Origin: Dama dama | Taxonomy: Eukaryota > Chordata > Mammalia > Artiodactyla > Cervidae | Direction of reading: 5' to 3' | Assembly (NCBI RefSeq): GCF_033118175.1 | Contig: NW_026870888.1 | Span: 744,001 to 808,000, forward strand | Length of the DNA stretch: 64,000 nucleotides | Part shown: positions 36,054 through 48,600 of the stretch, piece after piece | Numbering within the stretch: the stretch's first letter is position 1 | Layout of the letters: every line of letters begins with the position of its first letter | Notes under the pieces: model-generated | Told to the model about the DNA's origin: nothing | Database searches by the model: none | What the model saw: the letters and a program-made list of their open reading frames with translations, nothing else | Program-made: the position numbers and the translations under genes

Positions 36054-38440
36054 GATCCTGAGGTCACTGGAGCAACACGAAAGGGTTCCGTGGACCCCAA
36101 ATCAACTCGAGATGAGAGCTTAGTCCCTGGCTTCGACTCAAGAGGAATACCAACTTTCCACAAGCACCTCAAGAGGAGGCTTCTCTCAGCTACAGGTATG
36201 TGAGAGGGACCCTGAGTTTGTGGCCTCAAGTGGAATGGACACCGAGATGCTCTGACTCGAAGTAAGGCTGGATATCCCTGCAGTGAATTGAATGCAGGCT
36301 CGTCTTGCATCTCCCAAGACGAAGGGATGTCTGAATCCCCTGTGGAGACCACAGAGAAAGACCGAGTTCTCCGCCTCATCGCGACCGGAGGCCTCACATT
36401 CTTTGAAAACTCGAGAGGTCCGCGGAGATCAATGCTTCCAAAGGAGACGATGCCTGACTCCTCTTGAAAATGGATAGAAGTCCCAGGATCCCTGTGGCAT
36501 GTGGAAAGTGACACTGGGTCTCCCGCCTCACGTGGAGACGCATCCCAATTGCCATGCCAAGACTCGAGGAGAATCCCGAGGTGTCCCTCGCACCTAGGCA
36601 GGAGTCCTGACGTCGCTGAACAAACACGTGTCTGGAAGGGCCCTCCCCGTCGTAACTCGAGAATATACCCCAGATTCCGGCCGCAACTCGAAAAAAAACA
36701 TGAGACTTCCCCCTCGACGCGAGATGAGGCCCAATTCCCCTGCATTACATGCAGAGACATTCCGTGTTCCACATCAAACGTGAAAGGAGCCTTGATTTCC
36801 TTGATGGCACTCCAGAGAAATCCCAAGATCACTGTCTCAAGTCTAGAGGGATCCTGAGGTCACTGAAGCAACACGAAAGGGCTCTGTTGAGCCCAAATCA
36901 ACTCGAGATGAGAGCTTAGTCCCTTTCTTCGACTCAAGAGGAATACCAAGTTTACACAAGCACCTCAAGAGGAGCCTTCTATCAGCTACAGTTATGTGAG
37001 AGGGACCCTGAGTTTGTGGCCTCAAGTGGAATGGACACCGAGATGCTCTGACTCGAAGTAAGGCCAGATATCCCTGCAGTGATTTGAATGCAGGCTCGTC
37101 TTGCATCTCCCAAGACGAAGGGATGTCTTAATCCCTTGTGGAGACCACAGAGAAAGACCTAGTTCTCCGCCTCATCGGGACCGGAGGCCTCACATCCTTT
37201 GAAAACTCGAGAGGTCCGCGGAGATCAATGCTTCCAAAGGAGACGATGCCTGACTCCTCTTGAAAATGGATAGGAGTCCCAGGATCCCTGTGGCACGTGG
37301 AAAGGGACCCTGGGTCTCCCGCCTCACGTGGAGACGCCTCCCAATTGCCATGCCAAGACTCGTGGAGAATCCCGAGGTGTCCCTCGCACCTAGGCAGGAG
37401 TCCTGACGTCGCTGAACAAACACGTGTCTGGAAGGGCCCTCCCCGTCGTAACTCGAGAATATACCCCAGGTTCCGGACGCAACTCGAGAAAAACCATGAG
37501 ACTTCCCCCTCGCCGTGAGATGAGGCCCGTTTCCCCTGCACTGCGTGCAGAGCAATTCCTTGTTCCACATCAAACGTGAAAGGAGCCTTGATTTCCTTGA
37601 TGGCACTCCAGAGAAAACCCAAGATCACTGTCTCAAGTCTAGAGGGATCCTGAGGTCACTGGAGCAACATGAAAGGCCTCCGTGGACGCCAAATCAACTC
37701 GAGATGAGAGCTTGGTCCCTGGCTTCGACTCAAGAGGAATACCAACTTTCCACAAGCACCTCAAGAGGAGGCTTCTCTCAGCTACAGGTATGTGAGAGGG
37801 CCCCTGAGTTTGTGGCCTCAAGTGGAATGGACACCGAGATTCTCTGACTCGAAGTAAGGCCGAATATCCCTGCAGTGAATTGAATGCAGGCTCGTCTTGC
37901 ATCTCCCAAGACGAAGGGATGTCTGAATCCCCTGTGGAGACGACAGAGAAAAACCGAGTTCTCCGCCTCATCGCGACTGGAGGCATCACATCCTTTGAAA
38001 ACTCGAGAGGTCCGCGGAAAACAATGCTTCCAAAGGAGACGATGCCTGACTCCTCCGAAAATGAATAGGAGTCGCAGGATCCCTGTGGCACGTGGAAAGG
38101 GACCCTGGGTCTCCCGCCTCACGTGGAGACGCATCCCAATTGCCATGCCAAGACTCGAGGAGAATCCCGAGGTGTCCCTCGCACCTAGGCAGGAATCCTG
38201 ACGTCGCTGAACAAACACGTGTCTGGAAGGGCCCTCCCCGTCGTAACTCGAGAATATACCCCAGGTTCCGGCCGCAACTCGAAAAAAACCATGAGACTTC
38301 CCCCTCGACGCGAGATGAGGCCCAATTCCCCTGCACTGCGTGCAGAGCCATTCCGTGTTCCACATCAAACGTGAAAGGAGCCTTGATTTCCTTGATGGCA
38401 CTCCAGAGAAAACCCAAGATCACTGTCTGAAGTCTAGAGG
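36054..38440. repeat. Type A leader block, second copy (m46-m48: b-prime, c, d-prime)
   Basis: Monomer starts 36054, 36850 and 37646, lengths 796, 796 and 795. From about 36319 onward it matches 514-2635 at offset 35805 with only scattered single-base differences, e.g. GAAAGTCCTAG versus GAAAGACCTAG at 1346/37151. Unlike m1, m46 has ordinary D-like 5' sequence, so m46 appears to be the intact form of which m1 is a recombinant. Confidence 0.85.
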
Positions 38441-41400
38441 GATCCTAAGGTCACTGTAGCAACAGGAAAGAAATCCATGGACCCCAAATCAACTCAAGAT
38501 GAGACCTTATTCCCTGACTTCGACTCAAGAGGAATACCGACTTTCCACAAGCACCTCAAGAGGAGGCTTCTCTCAGCTACAGATATGTGAGAGGGACCCT
38601 GAGTTTGTGGCCTCAAGTGGAATGGACACCGAGATGCTCTGACTCGAAGTAAGCCCGGATATCCAAATAGTGAATTGAATGCAGGCTCGTCTTGCATCTC
38701 CCAAGATGAAGGGATGTCTGAATCCCCTGTGGATACCACAGAGAAAGACCTAGTCCTCCGCCTCATCGAGACCGGAGGCATCACATCCTTTGAAAACTCG
38801 AGAGGTCTGCGGAGGTCAATGCTTCCAAAGGAGACGATGCCTGACTCTTCTTGAAAATGGATAGGAATCCCAGGATCCCTGTGGCACGTGGAAAGGGACC
38901 CTGGGTCTCCTGCCTCACGTGGAGACGCGTCCCAATTGCCATGCCAAGACTCGAGGAGAATCCCGAGGTGTCCCTCGCACCTAGGCAGGATTCCTGAAGT
39001 CGCTGAAGAAACACGTGTCTGGAAGGTCTCTCCCCGTCGTAACTCGAGAATTTACCCCAGGTTCCGGCCGCAACTCGAGAAAAACCATGAGACTTACCCC
39101 TCGCCGCGAGATGTGGCCTGATTCCCCTGCCCTGCGTGCAGAGCAATTCCGTATTCCACATCAAAAATGAAAGGAGCCTTGATTTCCTTGATGGCACTCC
39201 AGAGAATACCGAAGATCACTGTCTCAAGTCTAGAGGGATCCTGAGGTCACTGGAGCAACACGAAAGGGCTCCGTGGACCCCAAATCAACTCGAGATGAGA
39301 GCTTAGTAACTGGTTTCGACTCAAGTGGAATACCAACTTTCCACAAGCACCTCAAGTGGAGGCTCCTCTCAGCTACAGGTATGTGAGAGGGCCCCTGAGT
39401 TTGTGGCCTCAAGTGGAATGGACACCGAGATGCTCTGACTCGAAGTAAGGCCGGATATCCCTGCAGTGAATTGAATGCAGGATCGTCTTGCATCTCCCAA
39501 GACGAAGGGATGTCTGAATCCCCTGTGGAGACCTCAGAGAAAGACCGAGTTCTCCGCCTCATCGCGACCGGAGGATTCACATGCTTTGAAAACTCGAGAG
39601 GTCCACGGAGAACAATGCTTCCAAAGGAGACGATGCCTGACTCCTCTTGAAAATGGATAGAAGTCCCAGGATCCCTGTGGCACGTGGAAAGTGACACTGG
39701 GTCTCCCGCCTCACGTGGAGACGCATCCCAATTGCCATGCCAAGACTCGAGGAGAATCCCGAGGTGTCCCTCGCACCTAGGCAGGAGTCCTGACGTCGCT
39801 GAACAAACACGTGTCTGGAAGGGCCCTCCCCGTCGTAACTCGAGAATATACCCCAGATTCCGGCCGCAACTCGAAAAAAAAACATGAGACTTCCCCCTCG
39901 ACGCGAGATGAGGCCCAATTCCCCTGCATTACATGCAGAGACATTCCGTGTTCCACATCAAACGTGAAAGGAGCCTTGATTTCCTTGATGGCACTCCAGA
40001 AAAATCCCAAGATCACTGTCTCAAGTCTAGAGGGATCCTGAGGTCACTGAAGCAACACGAAAGGGCTCTGTTGAGCCCAAATCAACTCGAGATGAGAGCT
40101 TAGTCCCTGGCTACGACTCAAGAGGAATACCAAGTTTACACAAGCACCTCAAGAGGAGCCTTCTATCAGCTACAGTTATGTGAGAGGGACCCTGAGTTGT
40201 GGCCTCAAGTGGAATGGACACCGAGATGCTCTGACTCGAAGTAAGACCAGATATCCCTGCAGTGATTTGAATGCAGGCTCGTCTTGCATCTCCCAAGACG
40301 AAGGGATGTCTTAATCCCCTGTGGAGACCACAGAGAAAGACCTAGTTCTCCGCCTCATCGGGACCGGAGTCCTCACATCCTTTGAAAACTCGAGAGGTCC
40401 GCGGAGATCAATACTTCCAAAGGAGACGATGCCTGACTCCTCTTGAAAATGGATAGGAGTCCCAGGATCCCTGTGGCACGTGGAAAGGGACCCTGGGTCT
40501 CCCGCCTCACGTGGAGACGCCTCCCAATTGCCATGCCAAGACTCGTGGAGAATCCCGAGGTGTCCCTCGCACCTAGGCAGGAGTCCTGACGTCGCTGAAC
40601 AAACACGTGTCTGGAAGGGCCCTCCCCGTCGTAACTCGAGAATATACCCCAGGTCCCGGACGCAACTCAAGAAAAACCATGAGACTTCCCCCTCGCCGTG
40701 AGATGAGGCCCGATTCCCCTGCACTGCGTGCAGAGCAATTCCGTGTTCCACATCAAACGTGAAAGGAGCCTTGATTTCCTTGATGGCACTCCAGAGAAAA
40801 CCCAAGATCACTGTCTCAAGTCTAGAGGGATCCTGAGGTCACTGGAGCAACACGAAAGGGCTCCGTGGACGCCAAATCAACTCGAGATGAGAGCTTGGTC
40901 CCTGGCTTCGACTCAAGAGGAATACCGACTTTCCACAAGCACCTCAAGAGGAGGCTTCTCTCAGCTACAGGTATGTGAGAGGGACCCTGAGTTTGTGGCC
41001 TCAAGTGGAATGGACACCGAGATGCTCTGACTCGAAGTAAGCCCGGATATCCCAATAGTGAATTGAATGCAGGCTCGTCTTGCATCTCCCAAGACGAAGG
41101 GATGTCTGAATCCCCTGTGGAGACCACAGAGAAAGACCTAGTCCTCCGCCTCATCGTGACCGGAGGCATCACATCCTTTGAAAACTCGAGAGGTCTGCGG
41201 AGGTCAATGCTTCCAAAGGAGACAATGCCTGACTCCTCTGGAAATGGATAGGAGTCCCAGGATCCCTGTGGCACGTGGAAAGGGACCCTGGGTCTACTGC
41301 CTCACGTGGAGACGCGTCCCATTGCCATGCCAAGACTCGAGGAGAATCCCGAGGTGTCCCTCGCACCTAGGCAGGAGTCCTGCCGTCGCTGAACAAACAC

Positions 41401-44400
41401 GTGTCTGGAAGGGCCCTCCCCGTGTTAACTCGAGAATATACCGCAGGTTCCGGCCGCAACTCGAGAAAAACCATGAGACTTACCCCTCGCCGCGAGATGT
41501 GGCCTGATTCCCCTGCCCTGCGTGCAGAGCAATTCCGTATTCCACATCAAACATGAAAGGAGCCTTGATTTCCTTGATGGCACTCCCGAGAAAACCCAAG
41601 ATCACTGTCTCAAGTCTAGAGGGATCCTGAGGTCACTGTAGCAACACGAAAGGGCTCCGTGGACTCCAAATCAACTCGAGATGAGAGCTTATTCCCTGGC
41701 TTCGACTCAAGAGGAATACCAACTTTCCACAAGCACCTCAAGACGAGGCTTCTCTCAGCTACAGGTATGTGAGAGGGCCCCTGAGTTTGTGGCCTCAAGT
41801 GGAATGGACACCGAGATGCTCTGACTCGAAGTAAGGCCGGATATCCCTGCAGTGAATTGAATGCAGGCTCGTCTTGCATCTCCCAAGACGAAGGGATGTC
41901 TGAATCCCCTGTGGAGACGACAGAGAAAGACCGAGTTCTCCCCCTCATCGCGAGCGGAGGCCTCACATCCTTTGAAAATTCGAGAGGGCCGCGGAGATCA
42001 ATGCTTCCAAAGGAGACGATGCCTGACTCCTCTTGAAAATGGATAGGAGTCCCAGGATACCTGTGGCACGTGGAAAGGGACCCTGGGTCTCCCGCCTCAC
42101 GTGGAGACGCATCCCAATTGCCATGCCAAGACTCGAGGAAAATCCCGAGGGGTCCCTCGCACCTAGGCAGGAGTCCTGACGTTGCTGAACAAACACGTGT
42201 CTGGAAGGGCCCTCCCCGTCGTAACTCGAGAATATACCCCAGGTTCCGGCCGCAACTCGAAAAAAACCATGAGACTTCCCCCTCGCCGCGAGATGAGGCC
42301 CGATTCCGCTGCACTGCGTGCAGAGCAATTCCGCGTTCCACATCAAACGTGAAAGGAGCCTTGATTTCCTTGATGGCACTCCAGAGAAAACCCAAGATCA
42401 CTGTCTCTAATCTAGAGGGATCCTGAGGTCACTGGAGCAACACGAAAGGGTTCCGTGGACCCCAAATCAACTCGAGATGAGAACTTATTCCCTCGCTTCG
42501 ACTCAAGAGGAATACCAACTTTCCACAAGCACCTCAAGAGGAGGCTACTCTCAGCTAAAGGTATGTGAGAGGGACCCTGAGTTTGTGGCCTCGAGTGGAA
42601 TGGACACCGAGATGCTCTGACTCGAAGTAAGGCCAATATCCCTGCAGTGATTTGAATGCAGGCTTGTCTTGCATCTCCCAAGACGAAGGGATGTCTGAAT
42701 CCCCTGTGGAGACCACAGACAAAGACCGAGTTCTCCGCCTCATCGCGACCGGTGGCCTCACATCCTTTGAAAACTCGAGAGGTCCGCGGAGATCAATGCT
42801 TCCAAAGGAGACGATGCCTGACTCCTCTTGAAAATGGATAGGAGTCCCAGGATCCCTGTGGCACGTGGAAAGGGACCCTGGGTCTCCCGCCTCACGTGGA
42901 GACGCCTCCCAATTGCCATGTCGAGACTCGAGGAGAATCCTGAGGTGTCCCTCGCACCTAGGCAGGAGTCCTGACGTCGCTGAACAAACACGTGTCTGGA
43001 AGGGCCCTCCCCGTCGTAACTCGAGAATATACCCCAGGTTCCGGCCGCAACTCGAGAAAAACCATGAGATTTCCCCCTCACCGCGAGTTGAGGCCCGATT
43101 CCCCTGCACTGCATGCAGAGCAATTCTGTGTTCCACATCAAACGTGAAAGGAGCCTTGATTTCCTTGATGGCACTCCAGAGAAAACCCAAGATCACTCTC
43201 TCAAGACTAGAGAGATCCTGAGGTCACTGGAGCAACACGAAAGGGCTCCGTGGACCCCAAATCAACTCGAGATGAGAGCTTAGTCCCTGGCTTCGACTCA
43301 AGAGGAATACCAACTTTCCACAAGCACCTCAAGAGGAGGCTTCTCTCAGCTACAGGTTTGTGAGAGGGACCCTGAGTTTGTGGCCTCAAGTGCAATGGAC
43401 ACCGAGATGCTCTGACTCGAAGTAAGGCCGGATATCCCTGCAGTGAATTGAATGCAGGCTCGTCTTGCATCTCCCAAGACGAAGGGATGTCTGAATCCCC
43501 TGTGGAAACCACAGAGAAAGACCTAGTCCTCCACCTCATCGCGACCGGAGGCCTCACATCCTTTGAAAACTCGAGAGGTCCGCGGAGATCAATGCTTCCA
43601 AAGGAGACGATGCCTGACTCCTCTTGTAAATGGATGGGAGTCCCAGGATCCCCGTAGCACGTGGAAAGGGAACCTGGGTCTCCCGCCTCACGTGGAGACG
43701 CGTCCCAATTGCAATGCAAAAACTCGAGGATAATCCCGAGGTGTCCCTCACACCTAGGCAGGGGTCCTGACGTCGCTGAACAAACACGTGTCTGGAAGGG
43801 CCCTCCCCGTCGTAACTCGAGATTATACCCCAGGTTCCGGCCGCAACTCGAGAAAAACCATGAGACTTCCCCCTCGCCGCGAGATGAGGCCCGATTCCCC
43901 TGCACTGCATGCAGAGCAATTCCGAGTTCCACATCAAATGTGAAAGGAGCCTTGATTTCCTTGATGGCACTCCCGAGAAAACCCAAGATCACTGTCTCAT
44001 GTCTAGAGGGATCCTGAGGTCACTGGAGCAACACGAAAGTTCTCCGTGGACCCCAAATAAACTCGAGATGAGAGCTTAGTCCCTGGCTTCAACTCAAGAG
44101 GAATACCAACTTTCCACAAGCACCTCAAGAGGAGGCTTCTCTCAGCTACAGGTATGTGAGAGGGACCCTGAGTTTGAGGCCTCAAGTGGAATGGACACCG
44201 AGATGCTCTGACTCGAAGTAAGGCCGGATATCCCTGCAGTGAATTGAATGCAGGCTCGTCTTGCATCTCCCAAGACGAAGGGATGTCTGAATCCGCTGTG
44301 GAGACCACCGAGAAAGACCTAGTCCTCCGCCTAAACGCGAGCGGATGCCTCACATCCTTTGAAAACTCGAGAGGTCCGCGGAGATCAATGCTTCCAAAGG

Positions 44401-45601
44401 AGACGATGCCTGACTCCTCTTGAAAATGGATAGGAGTCCCAGGATCACTGTGGCACGTGGAAAGGGACCCAAGGTCTCCCGCCTCACGTGGAGACGCGTC
44501 CCAGTTGCCATGCCAAGACTCGAGGAGAATCCCGAGGTGTCCCTCGCACCTAGGCAGGAGTCCTGACGTCGCTGAACAAACACGTGTCTGGAAGGGCCCT
44601 CCCCGTCGTAACTCGAGAATATACCCCAGGTTCCGGCCGCAACTCGAGAAAAACCATGAGACTTCCCCCTCGCCGCGAGATGAGGCCCGATTCCCCTGCA
44701 CTGCGTGCAGAGCAATTCCGTGTTCCACATCAAACGTGAAAGGAGCCTTGATTTCCTTCATGGCACTCCAGAGAAAACCCAAGATCACTGTCTCAAGTCT
44801 AGAGGGATCCTGAGGTCACTGGAGCAACACGAAATGGCTCCGTGGACCCCAAGTCAACTCGAGATGAGAGCTTAGTCCTTGGCTTCGACTCAAGAGGAAC
44901 ACCAAATTTCCACAAGCACCTCAAGAGGAGGCTTCTCTCAACTACAGGTATGTGAGAGGGACCCTGAGTTTGTGGCCTCACGTGGAATGGACACCGAGAT
45001 GCTCTGACTCGAACCAAGGATGGATATCCCTGCAGTGAATTGAATGCAGGTTCGTCTTGCATGTCCCAAGACGAAGGGATGTCTGAATCCCCTGTGGAGA
45101 CCTCAGAGAAAGACCTAGTCCTCCGCCTCATCGTGACCGGAGGCCTCACATCCTTTGAAAACTCGAGAGGTCTGCAGAGATCAATGCTTCCAAAGGAGAC
45201 GATGCCTGACTCCTCTTGAATATGGATAGGAGTCCCAGGATCCCTGTGGCACGTGGAAAGGGACGCTGGGTCTCCCGCCTCACGTGGAGACGCGTCCCAA
45301 TTGCCATGCCAAGACTCGAGGAGAATCCCGAGGTGTCCCTCGCACCTAGGCAGGAGTCCTGACGTCGCTGAACAAACACGTGTTTGGAAGGGCCCTCCCC
45401 GTCGTAACTCGAGAATATACCCCAGGTTCCGGCCGCAACTCGAAAAAAACCATGAGACTTCCCCCTCGACGCGAGATGAGGCCCAATTCCCCTGCACTGC
45501 GTGCAGAGCCATTCCGTGTTCCACATCAAACGTGAAAGGAGCCTTGATTTCCTTGATGGCACTCCAGAGAAAACCCAAGATCACTGTCTGAAGTCTAGAC
45601 G
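38441..45601. repeat. Nine-monomer HOR, copy 2 (a-i; m49-m57)
   Basis: Monomer starts: 38441, 39237, 40034, 40829, 41623, 42419, 43214, 44010, 44806; lengths 796, 797, 795, 794, 796, 795, 796, 796, 796, total 7161. Its a and b monomers are the m4/m5 variants (CATGCCAAGACTC; GGATCGTC) rather than the m7/m8 variants, while d-i match copy 1 at offset 33417. It abuts copy 3 directly. m52 is one base shorter than m10 and m61 (TCCTCTGGAAATGG). Confidence 0.9.
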
Positions 45602-48600
45602 GATCCTAAGGTCACTGTAGCAACAGGAAAGAAATCCATGGACCCCAAATCAACTCAAGATGAGACCTTATTCCCTGACTTCGACTCAAGAGGAATACCG
45701 ACTTTCCACAAGCACCTCAAGAGGAGGCTTCTCTCAGCTACAGATATGTGAGAGGGACCCTGAGTTTGTGGCCTCAAGTGGAATGGACACCGAGATGCTC
45801 TGACTCGAAGTAAGCCCGGATATCCAAATAGTGAATTGAATGCAGGCTCGTCTTGCATCTCCCAAGATGAAGGGATGTCTGAATCCCCTGTGGATACCAC
45901 AGAGAAAGACCTAGTCCTCCGCCTCATCGAGACCGGAGGCATCACATCCTTTGAAAACTCGAGAGGTCTGCGGAGGTCAATGCTTCCAAAGGAGACGATG
46001 CCTGACTCTTCTTGAAAATGGATAGGAATCCCAGGATCCCTGTGGCACGTGGAAAGGGACCCTGGGTCTCCTGCCTCACGTGGAGACGCGTCCCAATTGC
46101 CATGGAAGACTCGAGGAGAATCCCGAGGTGTCCCTCGCACCTAGGCAGGATTCCTGAAGTCGCTGAAGAAACACGTGTCTGGAAGGGCTCTCCCCGTCGT
46201 AACTCGAGAATTTACCCCAGGTTCCGGCCGCAACTCGAGAAAAACCATGAGACTTACCCCTCGCCGCGAGATGTGGCCTGATTCCCCTGCCCTGCGTGCA
46301 GAGCAATTCCGTATTCCACATCAAAAATGAAAGGAGCCTTGATTTCCTTGATGGCACTCCAGAGAAAACCGAAGATCACTGTCTCAAGTCTAGAGGGATC
46401 CTGAGGTCACTGGAGCAACACGAAAGGGCTCCGTGGACCCCAAATCAACTCGAGATGAGAGCTTAGTAACTGGTTTCGACTCAAGTGGAATACCAACTTT
46501 CCACAAGCACCTCAAGTGGAGGCTCCTCTCAGCTACAGGTATGTGAGAGGGCCCCTGAGTTTGTGGCCTCAAGTGGAATGGACACCGAGATGCTCTGACT
46601 CGAAGTAAGGCCGGATATCCCGGCAGTGAATTGAATGCAGGCTCGTCTTGCATCTCCCAAGACGAAGGGATGTCTGAATCCCCTGTGGAGACCACAGAGA
46701 AAGACCGAGTTCTCCGCCTCATCGCGACCGGAGGCCTCACAACCTTTGAAAACTCGAGAGGTCCGCGGAGAACAATGCTTCCAAAGGAGACGATGCCTGA
46801 CTCCTCTTGAAAATGGATAGAAGTCCCAGGATCCCTGTGGTACGTGGAAAGTGACACTGGGTCTCCCGCCTCACGTGGAGACGCATCCCAATTGCCATGC
46901 CAAGACTCGAGGAGAATCCCGAGGTGTCCCTCGCACCTAGGCAGGAGTCCTGACGTCGCTGAACAAACACGTGTCTGGAAGGGCCCTCCCCGTCGTAACT
47001 CGAGAATATACCCCAGATTCCGGCTGCAACTCGAAAAAAAAACATGAGACTTCCCCCTCGACGCGAGATGAGGCCCAATTCCCCTGCATTACATGCAGAG
47101 ACATTCCGTGTTCCACATCAAACGTGAAAGGAGCCTTGATTTCCTTGATGGCACTCCAGAAAAATCCCAAGATCACTGTCTCAAGTCTAGAGGGATCCTG
47201 AGGTCACTGAAGCAACACGAAAGGGCTCTGTTGAGCCCAAATCAACTCGAGATGAGAGCTTAGTCCCTGGCTTCGACTCAAGAGGAATACCAAGTTTACA
47301 CAAGCACCTCAAGAGGAGCCTTCTATCAGCTACAGTTATGTGAGAGGGACCCTGAGTTGTGGCCTCAAGTGGAATGGACACCGAGATGCTCTGACTCGAA
47401 GTAAGACCAGATATCCCTGCAGTGATTTGAATGCAGGCTCGTCTTGCATCTCCCAAGACGAAGGGATGTCTTAATCCCCTGTGGAGACCACAGAGAAAGA
47501 CCTAGTTCTCCGCCTCATCGGGACCGGAGGCCTCACATCCTTTGAAAACTCGAGAGGTCCGCGGAGATCAATACTTCCAAAGGAGACGATGCCTGACTCC
47601 TCTTGAAAATGGATAGGAGTCCCAGGATCCCTGTGGCACGTGGAAAGGGACCCTGGGTCTCCCGCCTCATGTGGAGACGCCTCCCAATTGCCATGCCAAG
47701 ACTCGTGGAGAATCCCGAGGTGTCCCTCGCACCTAGGCAGGAGTCCTGACGTCGCTGAACAAACACGTGTCTGGAAGGGCCCTCCCCGTCGTAACTCGAG
47801 AATATACCCCAGGTCCCGGACGCAACTCGAGAAAAACCAATGGACTTCCCCCTCGCCGTGAGATGAGGCCCGATTCCCCTGCACTGCGTGCAGAGCAATT
47901 CCGTGTTCCACATCAAACGTGAAAGGAGCCTTGATTTCCTTGATGGCACTCCAGAGAAAACCCAAGATCACTGTCTCAAGTCTAGAGGGATCCTGAGGTC
48001 ACTGGAGCAACACGAAAGGGCTCCGTGGACGCCAAATCAACTCGAGATGAGAGCTTGGTCCCTGGCTTCGACTCAAGAGGTATACCGACTTTCCACAAGC
48101 ACCTCAAGAGGAGGCTTCTCTCAGCTACAGGTATGTGAGAGGGACCCTGAGTTTGTGGCCTCAAGTGGAATGGACACCGAGATGCTCTGACTCGAAGTAA
48201 GCCCGGATATCCCAATAGTGAATTGAATGCAGGCTCGTCTTGCATCTCCCAAGACGAAGGGATGTCTGAATCCCCTGTGGAGACCACAGAGAAAGACCTA
48301 GTCCTCCGCCTCATCGAGACCGGAGGCATCACATCCTTTGAAAACTCGAGAGGTCTGCGGAGGTCAATGCTTCCAAAGGAGACAATGCCTGACTCCTCTT
48401 GGAAATGGATAGGAGTCCCAGGATCCCTGTGGCACGTGGAAAGGGACCCTGGGTCTACTGCCTCACGTGGAGACGCGTCCCATTGCCATGCCAAGACTCG
48501 AGGAGAATCCCGAGGTGTCCCTCGCACCTAGGCAGGAGTCCTGCCGTCGCTGAACAAACACGTGTCTGGAAGGGCCCTCCCCGTCATAACTCGAGAATAT